DNA of 64,000 nucleotides from CTSOIL-112 sp964293815. Its GTDB lineage: Bacteria; Pseudomonadota; Gammaproteobacteria; Burkholderiales; Burkholderiaceae. Shown in pieces: positions 16,538-24,516 of the stretch. Location: NCBI GenBank assembly GCA_964293815.1, contig CAXYYC010000006.1, positions 22,006 through 86,005 on the forward strand, in the 5' to 3' direction. Made by a program: the position numbers and the translations under genes. The notes under the pieces were generated by a model, which ran no database searches, was not told where the DNA came from, and worked only from the letters and a program-made list of their open reading frames with translations. Numbering within the stretch: position 1 is the stretch's first letter; each line of letters opens with the position of its first letter.

Positions 16538-17242
16538 TTAAATCCCCTCGTCATCCGGAATCTGCGCGCCACCCATGCGCCGCAAAATCACGTTCGCACG
16601 CCGTCCGAGATTGCGGTGTTTGCGATTGGCATCATAAAACTTCGGCGCGGGCAACATCACCGCCAGTTTCGCCGCCTGCTGCGCGGTGAGCTGGCTGGCA
16701 TCGCGGTTGAAATAATGTCGCGCCGCCGCCTGCGCGCCAAACACGCCCTCGCCCCACTCCACCGAGTTCAGGTAAATTTCGAGGATTTTATCTTTGGGCA
16801 GCATCAGCTCCATGACGTACGTCATGCCGATTTCCTCAGCCTTGCGCAGATAACTGCGGTTGGATGAGAGAAATAGGTTTTTCGTCAACTGCATCGAGAT
16901 GGTCGAGCCACCTGAAATGATTTTCCCGCGTCGCTCGTTGCGTTTTTTCGCGGTTTCAATGGCACTCCAATCCACGCCATCATGCTCTACAAAACCCGCA
17001 TCCTCAGAGGTCACCACGGCTTTTTTCAGATTATCCGAAATCTCGCTGTAACTGCGCCAATCGCGTTCTAAAAGAAACTGCCCTTTCGCCGGAATCAGGC
17101 GCATTTGCTCGGCTTTCATAAACGCCGTGAACGGATGCAAGCCCACGCCGTACAGCGCCAACCACGCCACGCACCACATCTGGAATACCACAAAAATCGC
17201 GACCAGCGAATAAACATACGGTTTGAGCCAATAACGCCACAT
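16538..17242 (-). CDS. mtgA: Monofunctional biosynthetic peptidoglycan transglycosylase
   Basis: 234 residues from the ATG at 17242, one base after the aroE stop. A longer open frame reaches 17398 but runs into aroE and does not resemble the family. One N-terminal membrane span (LVAIFVVFQMWCVAWLALYGVG) is followed by a GT51 domain: SEDAGFVEHDGVDW with the catalytic Glu, GGSTISMQLTKNLFL, and EIYLNSVEWGEGVFGAQAAA. It polymerises lipid II into glycan strands at the periplasmic face, without a transpeptidase domain. aroE-mtgA is a frequent pair in betaproteobacteria. Confidence 0.95.
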   Translation of the reverse strand: MWRYWLKPYVYSLVAIFVVFQMWCVAWLALYGVGLHPFTAFMKAEQMRLIPAKGQFLLERDWRSYSEISDNLKKAVVTSEDAGFVEHDGVDWSAIETAKKRNERRGKIISGGSTISMQLTKNLFLSSNRSYLRKAEEIGMTYVMELMLPKDKILEIYLNSVEWGEGVFGAQAAARHYFNRDASQLTAQQAAKLAVMLPAPKFYDANRKHRNLGRRANVILRRMGGAQIPDDEGI

Positions 17243-17243
17243 A

Positions 17244-18083
17244 TCACGCCCCACGTTGCAATAACGGCGCCGTGTCGGGTGCAACACCATGCCAGATTTC
17301 AAAACTTTTTGCCGCCTGCTCAACCAACATGCCCCAGCCATCCGCCGTTTCTGCCCCCTGCGCCTGCGCCCATGCGAGAAACGCCGTTTGCTTGCCATAC
17401 ATCATGTCATACGCCAGCGCGCCAGAGGCGAATGCCACACCCGATGGCGGATTAAACGCATCGGATAAACCGCTCGCGGTGGCGTTAATCACCACATCAT
17501 ACATATTCAATCTCGCGTCATCCCACGCGCACACCGACACATCGCACGCGCCCACAACCTCGCTGAAATCAGCGTTTTTTTCAATCTCGGCCAACCAAGC
17601 CTGCGCCTTATCCAAGCTGCGGTTTTTCACTGTGACGCACGCCGGTTGTTCGTTCAAAATTGGACGCAGCACGCCACGCGCGGCTCCGCCCGCACCCAGC
17701 AGCAGAATATTTTTACCTCTAAGCGCCACACCCAAATTCCGCGTGATGTCACGCACCAAGCCCACACCATCGGTATTATCGGCTTTAACCATCTCGCCGG
17801 AAAAACTCAAAGTATTGCTCGCGCCTGCCCAAACCACATCGGACGAGCGCTCCCGCGCATAGGTAAACGCATCCAATTTAAACGGCACGGTGACGTTGCA
17901 ACCACGCAAACCCTGCGCACGCAAAGCATCAACTGTTTGCGTAAAAGCATCGACCGGCGCCAATATGCGTTCGTAACGCAGCGCCATACCAAACTGCGCA
18001 GCAAACTGCGCATGAATTTCAGGCGATTTGCTGTGGGCAATCGGATTGCCAATGACGGCGAAGTAGTGAGCGACTTGATCCAT
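17244..18083 (-). CDS. aroE: Shikimate dehydrogenase (NADP+)
   Basis: Reduces 3-dehydroshikimate to shikimate in aromatic amino-acid synthesis. From the ATG at 18083 it has 279 residues, and the product opens MDQVAHYFAVIGNPIAHSKSP, as the family does. An ATG ten codons upstream (18113) cannot be excluded, since neither has a strong ribosome site. Motifs: SKSPEIH substrate site (18-24), NVTVPFK with catalytic Lys69, nucleotide-binding GAGGAARGV, and NATASGL. It leads the aroE-mtgA-EamA-mgtE transcript. Confidence 0.95.
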   Translation of the reverse strand: MDQVAHYFAVIGNPIAHSKSPEIHAQFAAQFGMALRYERILAPVDAFTQTVDALRAQGLRGCNVTVPFKLDAFTYARERSSDVVWAGASNTLSFSGEMVKADNTDGVGLVRDITRNLGVALRGKNILLLGAGGAARGVLRPILNEQPACVTVKNRSLDKAQAWLAEIEKNADFSEVVGACDVSVCAWDDARLNMYDVVINATASGLSDAFNPPSGVAFASGALAYDMMYGKQTAFLAWAQAQGAETADGWGMLVEQAAKSFEIWHGVAPDTAPLLQRGA

Positions 18084-18214
18084 AACTGAGTATTTGACCG
18101 TATTCAAAGACATTTTTTAGTAAATAATTAACCGCCGCATTGTACACCGTGATACAGGTGAAATTACAGATTCATGGCACAAGGATTGGTTTTTCATCCG
18201 CTCCCGAAAGAAAA

Positions 18215-18454
18215 CCGCCCAAGTTCACTTGGGCGGCGAGGCTGTTGACAAAGTGGCACTTTTTCTTAAAAAGAATTCCGTCATTCCCGCATGGTTTTAG
18301 CGGGAATCTAGTTTGTTACTCTAACTTATTGTTTTTATTGGAATCTCTGGATACCCGCCTGCGCGGGTATGACGTTATTTTTTCTTAGATTTTGTGCTGA
18401 AATTCAAGACATGAGGTTTGTCAGCAATCTGACCGCCCAAGTTCACTTGGGCGG
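18215..18454. repeat. Composite repeat: dRS3-like palindromes between two copies of a 22-bp palindrome
   Basis: A 22-bp palindrome (CCGCCCAAGT-TC-ACTTGGGCGG) occurs at 18215-18236 and, identical, at 18433-18454. Between them lie GTCATTCCCGC...GCGGGAAT (about 18280-18310) and ATACCCGCCTGCGCGGGTAT (near 18351-18370), relatives of the widespread ATTCCC-N8-GGGAAT palindrome called dRS3 in Neisseria. The right 22-bp copy could act as the 3' hairpin of dcuB. No open frame of interest is present in this intergenic stretch. Confidence 0.75.
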
Positions 18455-18486
18455 CGACACATCAAACGGTTAAACCCATGTCTGCA

Positions 18487-19872
18487 TCAGACAAAACCAC
18501 GCATACTGGCAAAAATATAACCAAAAATACACGCAGTCGTCACACCGATCAAACCCGGCAAAATAAAACTGTGGTTAATCACAAATTTACCAATATGGGT
18601 CGTGCCACTGCGGTCAAACTGAATCGCAGCCAAATCACTCGGATAGGTCGGCAAAATATAATAGCCATAGCACGCAGGTGCGAAGGCCACGATCACACCC
18701 GGCGGCACGCCAATACCCAAGGCCAACGGCACGAAGGCGGCAATCGCGGCGGCTTGCGAGTTCACGAATTTAGAGATCAGAAGCAACATCACCGCATAAG
18801 TCCAAGGGTGTTGTTGCACCACACCACCCAATAACTCTTTAATCATCGGCGTGTGTACCTCAAACATCGAATCAGCCATCCACGAAATCCCAAACACCGC
18901 GACCAAGGCAATCATACCGCTGCGGAAAATTTCGTTTTTACCGATTTTGCTGGCATCCATTTTGGTCAACAGCACCATCAATGCACCCGCCAACAGCATG
19001 AAAATCTGAATGGTATTCACCATGTTCAAACGGGTCAATTTATCTTTAATCATCCAAGCCGGACGCAGATTTTCAAACGCGCCGAGCAAAGCCACCACGA
19101 CAATCGCGCCCAAGAAAATCCACATCGCCATCCAACTCTCACGCGACAGGGTTTTGCCCAACAAAGTCGTTGAGTCACCATAGACATAATTGCGGTTTTC
19201 AGGCACGGAAATGTATTTCTGAAACACCGGATCTTTGTCCAAATCCTTACCACGGAACCAACTGAAAAGACCAATTGCCAACACGCCCATCATGGACGCC
19301 GGAATGGTGATGGACAGTAAATCCAGATAACCGTTAAAACCATTCAATTTAGTGCCCGCACCCATCAAAAATGCGGTCAAAGACACCACCGCGACCGATA
19401 CCGGACTGGCGATAATCCCGATTTGGGATGAAATTGATGAGGCCGCCATCGGACGCTCAGGACGAATATTATTTTTAATCGCGATATCGTAAATAATCGG
19501 CAACATCGTGTACACCACATGCCCCGTACCGCACAGCATCGTCAGGAAAAAGGTTGAAAACGGCGCCAAAATACTGATGTATTTCGGATTACGACGCAGG
19601 GCTTTTTCCGCCAATTGCAACATCACATCCAAACCGCCGCTGGCTTGCAAAGTCGCACTGGCCGCAACCACCGCCAAAATGGTGAGCATCACATCAACCG
19701 CAGGCTTACCCGGTTGAATTTTGAACAAAAACACCAGCATGAATAAACCGATACCGCCGAGTAAACCGAGCGCGATACCGCCTTTTTTCGCACCATAGAA
19801 CAAACACACCAACACAACCGCCAATTGGATGGCAAATTGTGTACTCTCACTTAAATTGGTTAAAAAGTCCAT
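18487..19872 (-). CDS. dcuB: Anaerobic C4-dicarboxylate transporter DcuB
   Basis: 461 residues from the ATG at 19872, set by a strong AGGAG ribosome site. The inner-membrane protein exchanges succinate for fumarate, malate or aspartate during fumarate respiration or fermentation. The sequence is close to E. coli DcuB throughout: LFYGAKKGGIALGLLGGIG, PGKPAVDVMLTILAVVAASA, GTGHVVYTMLPIIYDIAIK, SWFRGKDLDKDPVFQKYISV, YGYYILPTYPSDLAAIQFDR. About 12 membrane spans. The gene is monocistronic. Its presence implies that the organism can live with little or no oxygen. No good FNR site was found by eye in the promoter. Confidence 0.94.
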   Translation of the reverse strand: MDFLTNLSESTQFAIQLAVVLVCLFYGAKKGGIALGLLGGIGLFMLVFLFKIQPGKPAVDVMLTILAVVAASATLQASGGLDVMLQLAEKALRRNPKYISILAPFSTFFLTMLCGTGHVVYTMLPIIYDIAIKNNIRPERPMAASSISSQIGIIASPVSVAVVSLTAFLMGAGTKLNGFNGYLDLLSITIPASMMGVLAIGLFSWFRGKDLDKDPVFQKYISVPENRNYVYGDSTTLLGKTLSRESWMAMWIFLGAIVVVALLGAFENLRPAWMIKDKLTRLNMVNTIQIFMLLAGALMVLLTKMDASKIGKNEIFRSGMIALVAVFGISWMADSMFEVHTPMIKELLGGVVQQHPWTYAVMLLLISKFVNSQAAAIAAFVPLALGIGVPPGVIVAFAPACYGYYILPTYPSDLAAIQFDRSGTTHIGKFVINHSFILPGLIGVTTACIFGYIFASMRGFV

Positions 19873-19920
19873 TGTTTTTCTCCTCTGAACGATATTTGGC
19901 ATGACCAAAATACCATTTAG

Positions 19921-19926
19921 ATTATA
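19921..19926 (-). promoter_or_regulatory. -10 element (TATAAT) of dcuB
   Basis: A perfect TATAAT on the minus strand, 48 bases before the dcuB start codon. The -35 position (GCAAAA) is poor, consistent with an activator-dependent promoter. Confidence 0.5.
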
Positions 19927-20057
19927 CGCCTGAGATTACTGAGTTTTGCAGAAACATATATTAAAGTTATTGATAAATGTAGATAATATTTTTATTAAAA
20001 ACCATTGATTTGGTAACTTTTTTGTACAAAAACCGATATCCTTTAACCCCTTATTTG

Positions 20058-20066
20058 TGGTATAAT
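20058..20066 (+). promoter_or_regulatory. Extended -10 promoter of ahcY
   Basis: TG-G-TATAAT at 20058-20066 is an extended -10 element with no clear -35 hexamer. Transcription would start near 20073, exactly at the 5' edge of the SAH riboswitch. Confidence 0.7.
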
Positions 20067-20073
20067 TCGCGCC

Positions 20074-20157
20074 GCCCATCGAGGAGCGTTGCATCGGTTT
20101 TTAATACATATCCGACAGGCTCGATGAGACGCAAAAACATTTCAACGACGCTCACTT
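20074..20157 (+). promoter_or_regulatory. S-adenosylhomocysteine (SAH) riboswitch
   Basis: It matches the ahcY/SAH riboswitch class: ATCGAGGAGCGTTGCATCGG (20079-20098), the core ACAGGCTCGATGAGACGC (20115-20132) and the closing CAACGACGCTCAC (20143-20155). GAGCG (20084-20088) pairs with CGCTC (20149-20153). SAH binding in this class raises expression of the downstream ahcY. Downstream, AGTGAGCG (20193-20200) is an exact complement of CGCTCACT (20149-20156) and would compete with the aptamer stem. CCTCC (20211-20215) could mask the ahcY ribosome site GGAG (20255-20258). Confidence 0.9.
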
Positions 20158-20264
20158 TGACACTTTTTATGGTTAGATCATCAAGTGGTTTGAGTGAGCG
20201 AATCTTAAGTCCTCCTTAACATTCCCCCACTGCTTCGCCACGCACTATTTATATGGAGCAGACT

Positions 20265-21665
20265 ATGTACATCACCGAAAACGCGCACATCGCCGACATC
20301 GCATTGGCTGACTGGGGCCGCAAAGAACTCAATATTGCCGAAACCGAAATGCCGGGTCTGATGGCGCTGCGCAAAGAATATGGCACCACGCAACCGCTCA
20401 AAGGCGCGCGCATTGCTGGTTCATTACACATGACCATCCAAACCGCGGCATTGATTGAGACATTGCAAGCGCTCGGCGCAGAAGTTCGCTGGGTCTCATG
20501 CAATATTTTCTCAACGCAGGATCACGCCGCAGCAGCCATCGTTGCCAAAGGGACGCCGGTGTTCGCCTACAAAGGTGAATCACTCGAAGACTACTGGGCA
20601 TTCACGCACAAAATTTTTGACTGGGGCAATGGTCAATACGCCAATATGATTTTGGACGACGGCGGCGACGCAACCATGTTGCTGATCCTCGGTGCGAAAG
20701 CGGAAAAAGATTTGAGCGTTTTGGACAAACCGACTTCGCACGAAGAAACCATCCTGTTCGCCGCGATTCGTGAGCAATTGAAAACCGCGCCTAATTGGTA
20801 TTCCACCCGTTTGGCGAGTATCCAAGGCGTGACCGAGGAAACCACCACTGGCGTGAAACGTTTGTATCAAATGCAAAAAGACGGCGTACTGCCGTTCCCT
20901 GCAATCAACGTCAACGATTCGGTAACTAAATCGAAATTTGACAATCTATACGGCTGCCGCGAATCGCTGGTTGACGGTATCAAACGCGCCACCGACGTGA
21001 TGATCGCGGGCAAAATCGCCGTGGTATGCGGCTACGGCGATGTGGGTAAAGGCTCGGCGCAATCCTTACGCGGCCTCGGCGCAACCGTTTGGGTCACAGA
21101 AATCGACCCGATTTGCGCACTGCAAGCAGCGATGGAAGGCTATCGTGTGGTCACGTTGGACGATGTGGTCAATATCGCCGACATTTTCGTCACCACCACA
21201 GGCAACAAAGACATCATCACCGCCGCGCACATGGCAAACATGCGCGATCAAGCGATTGTCTGCAACATCGGCCACTTTGACAACGAAATTGACGTTGCGG
21301 GTATCAAAGGCTTGCAGTGGGAAAACATCAAACCACAAGTCGATCACATCATTTTCCCTGATGGCAAACGCATTATTTTGCTGGCCGAAGGCCGCCTGAT
21401 TAACCTCGGCTGCGCCACCGGTCACCCGTCGTTCGTGATGAGTAACTCGTTCACTAACCAAACCTTGGCGCAAATCGAATTGTTCCAAAATGGTGCTCAA
21501 TACAACAATGAAGTCTATGTTTTGCCCAAACATTTGGATGAAAAGGTGGCGCGCTTGCACTTAGAGCGCATCGGTGCGAAACTAACTGTGCTGACGCAGG
21601 AACAAGCGGATTACATTGGCGTTAAGGTTGAAGGCCCTTATAAGCCCGATCATTACCGTTACTAA
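20265..21665 (+). CDS. ahcY: Adenosylhomocysteinase (SAH hydrolase)
   Basis: Cleaves S-adenosylhomocysteine to adenosine and homocysteine with bound NAD+, so relieving product inhibition of methyltransferases. 466 residues from the ATG at 20265, chosen for GGAG six bases upstream. An ATG four codons earlier is the other option. The NAD-binding GYGDVGKGSAQSLRGLG lies at about 256, NVNDSVTKSKFDNLYGCR supplies active-site residues, and the chain ends in the family-typical KPDHYRY. It is controlled by the upstream SAH riboswitch. The downstream genes tlyA and metF share the methyl-group theme. Confidence 0.98.
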   Translation: MYITENAHIADIALADWGRKELNIAETEMPGLMALRKEYGTTQPLKGARIAGSLHMTIQTAALIETLQALGAEVRWVSCNIFSTQDHAAAAIVAKGTPVFAYKGESLEDYWAFTHKIFDWGNGQYANMILDDGGDATMLLILGAKAEKDLSVLDKPTSHEETILFAAIREQLKTAPNWYSTRLASIQGVTEETTTGVKRLYQMQKDGVLPFPAINVNDSVTKSKFDNLYGCRESLVDGIKRATDVMIAGKIAVVCGYGDVGKGSAQSLRGLGATVWVTEIDPICALQAAMEGYRVVTLDDVVNIADIFVTTTGNKDIITAAHMANMRDQAIVCNIGHFDNEIDVAGIKGLQWENIKPQVDHIIFPDGKRIILLAEGRLINLGCATGHPSFVMSNSFTNQTLAQIELFQNGAQYNNEVYVLPKHLDEKVARLHLERIGAKLTVLTQEQADYIGVKVEGPYKPDHYRY

Positions 21666-21716
21666 ACCCATCGGAAAAAGTAAGGTTTTAATTGTTTCGG
21701 CTTGATTCAGTTTGTC

Positions 21717-21746
21717 CATTTTGTCAGGGGAAACCCTGACAAAATG
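21717..21746 (+). other. 13-bp perfect hairpin with GAAA tetraloop after ahcY
   Basis: CATTTTGTCAGGG-GAAA-CCCTGACAAAATG. It is very stable but lacks a following T-run, so rho-independent termination is not certain. It lies 51 bases after the ahcY stop and 112 before the next gene. It may stabilise the ahcY mRNA or reduce read-through. Confidence 0.6.
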
Positions 21747-21858
21747 GCATGATGAAACCAATACTGTTATGATCGTTGTGCTTTTTGGGCTTAAAAACAC
21801 ACCGTTTTCAATCATATTTTTCAGCTGGAATCTATTCATCTAACACAGGAGAACACTT

Positions 21859-22218
21859 ATGGCTCGTTGGTTGATTCACTGGGCAATTGCCACGGTTGCA
21901 TTGCTCGCCCTACCTTATTTATTCAATGGCGTACACATTGACCAAGGCATGACCGCCCTGATCGCTGCGCTGGTTTTGGGCTTGATCAACACCTTCATCA
22001 AGCCAGTCGTCAGTTTTCTCACCCTGCCGTTGCAAATCCTCACGCTCGGCATTGTGACCTTGCTGATCAATGCGATGTTCTTGTATTGGGTGAGCAAAAT
22101 GGTCAACGGCTTTATCATTGACAGTTTCAGCACAGCATTTTGGGCGGCAATTGTGTACAGCCTGATTTCATGGGCGTCCAGTTCATTGCTCCTGCCCAAC
22201 AAAGCACCAAAGCAGTAA
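21859..22218 (+). CDS. PF04020-type small membrane protein (phage holin 4 superfamily)
   Basis: 119 residues with four hydrophobic spans (about 3-21, 30-50, 55-80 and 92-112), including the family-like ALIAALVLGLINTFIKPV and LTLPLQILTLGIVTLLINAM. An AGGAGAA ribosome site precedes the ATG. The holin name comes from a distant phage homologue, and no lysis role is implied. Betaproteobacteria commonly keep this gene between ahcY and metF, which suggests a housekeeping membrane role that is still unknown. tlyA begins six bases after its stop. Confidence 0.85.
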   Translation: MARWLIHWAIATVALLALPYLFNGVHIDQGMTALIAALVLGLINTFIKPVVSFLTLPLQILTLGIVTLLINAMFLYWVSKMVNGFIIDSFSTAFWAAIVYSLISWASSSLLLPNKAPKQ

Positions 22219-22224
22219 ACAAAT

Positions 22225-23043
22225 ATGCCGCGTCTGGATCAAGTTCTCGTGACACAAGGTTTAGCCGACTCGCGCGCACATGCGCAGCGGCTAATCGGTG
22301 ACGCGCGCGTGCGCTGGCACAATGGCCGTGAGTGGCAAACACTGAAAAAGGCCGCGTATGAGTTGGACGACACCGCACTGCTCGAACTCGAAGCCTCTGA
22401 TACGGATAAATACGTCTCGCGCGCGGGCATGAAACTCGCAGGTGCGCTGACGCATACGCAGTTGTCGGTCAAGGGATATAAGGCCTTGGATTTAGGCACG
22501 AGTACGGGCGGATTCGCCGACTGCCTATTGCAAAACGGTGTGGCGCATGTCGTCGGTATTGATGTCGGACACGGACAACTACATCCGAAACTCCAAGCCG
22601 AACCGCGTCTGACACTGTTTGAAAACCTCAATGCGCGACATTTGGATGCTGAGGTTTTAGCGGAGCGTTGGGACGACTGGGCGCACGAAGCAGGGGTGAG
22701 CGACAGCACGCCAATCACGCATGATTTTGACCTCGCAGTGGCGGATTTATCCTTCATCTCGCTGACCAAAATTCTACCGATTTTTGCCGACCATGCGCAC
22801 AGCCTGCTCAAACCGCAAGGCCATATCCTCATGCTGGTCAAACCGCAGTTCGAGTTGGACGCCGAAGCCTTATCCAAAGCGGGCATAGTCAAAGACCCCG
22901 CGCGTTACAGCGAGGTTCAGAGCAACATCATCCAAGCCTGTTTGGTGCAAAACTTGACCGTATTAGACTATTTTGAAAGCCCCATCACCGGCACCGACGG
23001 CAACCGCGAATTTTTCGTATTTGCCCAATTTCAACCCGATTAA
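22225..23043 (+). CDS. tlyA: TlyA-family rRNA methyltransferase (hemolysin A family)
   Basis: 272 residues. The N-terminal S4 RNA-binding domain (MPRLDQVLVTQGLADSRAHAQRLI, about 1-60) is followed by a FtsJ-like SAM methyltransferase domain (ALDLGTSTGGFADCLLQNG near 90, IDVGHGQLHPKL near 112, DLAVADLSFISL near 175, MLVKPQFEL near 205). Characterised TlyA enzymes 2'-O-methylate rRNA cytidines. The old hemolysin label is probably misleading. It is coupled to the upstream membrane gene, between ahcY and metF, where its SAM use fits the local theme. Confidence 0.92.
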   Translation: MPRLDQVLVTQGLADSRAHAQRLIGDARVRWHNGREWQTLKKAAYELDDTALLELEASDTDKYVSRAGMKLAGALTHTQLSVKGYKALDLGTSTGGFADCLLQNGVAHVVGIDVGHGQLHPKLQAEPRLTLFENLNARHLDAEVLAERWDDWAHEAGVSDSTPITHDFDLAVADLSFISLTKILPIFADHAHSLLKPQGHILMLVKPQFELDAEALSKAGIVKDPARYSEVQSNIIQACLVQNLTVLDYFESPITGTDGNREFFVFAQFQPD

Positions 23044-23109
23044 CCCTATATCGAAAGGATTTTGTTGACCGATACCCAAACATCAATCTCCGCATTCAAA
23101 ATGCCAATG

Positions 23110-23213
23110 CGTCATTCCCACGAAAGCGGGAACCCAGTGAATATCTGTAATTTTTCAAGATATACTATTTTGATAATCTGAATATATGGATTCCCGCTTT
23201 CGCGGGAATGACG
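23110..23213. repeat. dRS3-like repeat pair upstream of metF
   Basis: Two 20-bp palindromes of the ATTCCC-N8-GGGAAT type, at 23114-23133 (one mismatch) and 23190-23209 (ATTCCCGCTTTCGCGGGAAT), lie in a larger inverted arrangement CGTCATTCCC...GGGAATGACG. It ends 44 bases before the metF start, so it must border or contain the metF promoter. Confidence 0.75.
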
Positions 23214-23256
23214 GTAGAAATAATGTTTGCTGTACCCGATCAACAAAATAAAAATT

Positions 23257-24084
23257 ATGACTGTATCCATCCCCGTGTCCTTTGAATTTTTCCCACCGAA
23301 AACACCCGAAGGCGAAGAAAAACTCCTGCACACTGTCGCCGAACTCGCGCCACACGCACCTGAGTTTTTCTCCGTCACCTACGGCGCAGGCGGCTCGACC
23401 CAAGAAGGCACATTCAACGCCGTCGCGAACATCCGCGCGCAGGGACATCAAGCCGCACCGCATCTGTCCTGCGTCGGCGCAACCCGTGGCAAAGTCAGCG
23501 AAATCCTCGACGGACTGAAAGCCCAAGGCGTCAACCGCATCGTTGCTCTGCGTGGCGATTTGCCATCGGGCATGGGCGGCATGGGCGAACTCAACCACGC
23601 CACCGATCTGGTCAAACTCATCCGCGAGCACAGCGGAGATCACTTTCAAATCGTCGTCGCCGCCTACCCCGAATACCACCCGCAAGCGCGCACCCCACAG
23701 GACGACCTCAAACACTTCGTCAACAAAATGAATGCCGGCGCGAATATGGCCGTGACCCAATACTTCTACAACGCCGACGCCTACGCACGCTTTGTCGATG
23801 AAGTGCGCAAAGCCGGTGTGGAACAACCCATCGTCCCCGGCATCATGCCGATCACCAATTACAGCCGCTTGGCGCGTTTCTCAGAAACCTGCGGCGCCGA
23901 AATCCCCCGCTGGATTTTGCTCAAACTCGCCAGTTTTGGTGATGACAAAGCCAGCATCCAAGCCTTCGGCGAAGAAGTTGTGGCGCAACTGTGCGAACGC
24001 CTGATTCAGCTTGGCGCACCGAGTATGCATTTTTACACCTTGAATCAATCGGCGCCGACATTGGCGGTGTTGAAGCGTTTGTAA
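23257..24084 (+). CDS. metF: 5,10-methylenetetrahydrofolate reductase
   Basis: FAD enzyme that makes 5-methyl-THF for methionine synthesis. 275 residues from the ATG at 23257, with the product opening MTVSIPVSFEFFPPKTPEGEE, the usual MetF start. The frame is open ten codons upstream but those are not family-like. Conserved parts: FFSVTYGAGGSTQEGT, NRIVALRGDLP, AYPEYHPQA, GANMAVTQYFYNADAY and PGIMPITNY. It is separated from tlyA by a repeat, so it probably has its own promoter. With ahcY it closes the methyl cycle. Confidence 0.96.
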   Translation: MTVSIPVSFEFFPPKTPEGEEKLLHTVAELAPHAPEFFSVTYGAGGSTQEGTFNAVANIRAQGHQAAPHLSCVGATRGKVSEILDGLKAQGVNRIVALRGDLPSGMGGMGELNHATDLVKLIREHSGDHFQIVVAAYPEYHPQARTPQDDLKHFVNKMNAGANMAVTQYFYNADAYARFVDEVRKAGVEQPIVPGIMPITNYSRLARFSETCGAEIPRWILLKLASFGDDKASIQAFGEEVVAQLCERLIQLGAPSMHFYTLNQSAPTLAVLKRL

Positions 24085-24108
24085 AACGAAGCCACGGAAT
24101 ATTCCCTT

Positions 24109-24516
24109 ATGAAATTTCCAAACATTTCAGATGAGGAACAAGAAGAGGTACTAAAAGCCTTTAGCCATCAGAAAAGACTAGTGGCTTGGGTCTTTTTTGC
24201 TCCATTAGTCGCGTTATTTTTAATCCCTCTACTATCAAACTTTATTTCAATTCACATCGGCTCATTTTTGTTTTACGGTTTGATTATTTGGTTATTTTTT
24301 GCTGGTATCTGGGCTTGGCTATATTTGCGATGTCCTCGTTGTAAAAACCTGCAAGACCACGCAACTTGGGCAAATCAGCCTTTATGGTGGGCCAAACAAG
24401 GCGGTGCAAATTTATCAGTACGACAATGTGTCTATTGTGGTGTGTATCTGCACAGGAAAGCTTGGGAACATGAACTTTGGTCTCGTGAATGGCGCAAAAA
24501 TCATGGAAACAGTTAA
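24109..24516 (+). CDS. Hypothetical membrane protein with zinc-ribbon-like cysteines
   Basis: 135 residues, not a family I recognise. Two membrane spans (about 24-46 and 50-72) are followed by a soluble tail with CPRCKNL and CVYCGVYLHRKAWEHE, a Cys4 arrangement suited to zinc. The composition is somewhat more AT-rich than its neighbours. The last 14 bases overlap the start of miaA, so the two are probably translated together. It begins 24 bases after metF, so metF, this gene and miaA may share one transcript. Confidence 0.7.
   Translation: MKFPNISDEEQEEVLKAFSHQKRLVAWVFFAPLVALFLIPLLSNFISIHIGSFLFYGLIIWLFFAGIWAWLYLRCPRCKNLQDHATWANQPLWWAKQGGANLSVRQCVYCGVYLHRKAWEHELWSREWRKNHGNS

Noticed and set aside
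18140..18388. 82-codon plus-strand open frame upstream of dcuB
   Set aside because: It is made almost entirely of palindromic repeat sequence.
19927..19985. Possible FNR site for dcuB (a TTGAT half-site)
   Set aside because: Only one half of the TTGAT-N4-ATCAA palindrome is present and the spacing to the -10 box is wrong.
21859..22218. Prophage lysis function for the holin-superfamily protein
   Set aside because: No other phage genes are nearby, and the ahcY/metF linkage is a conserved housekeeping context.
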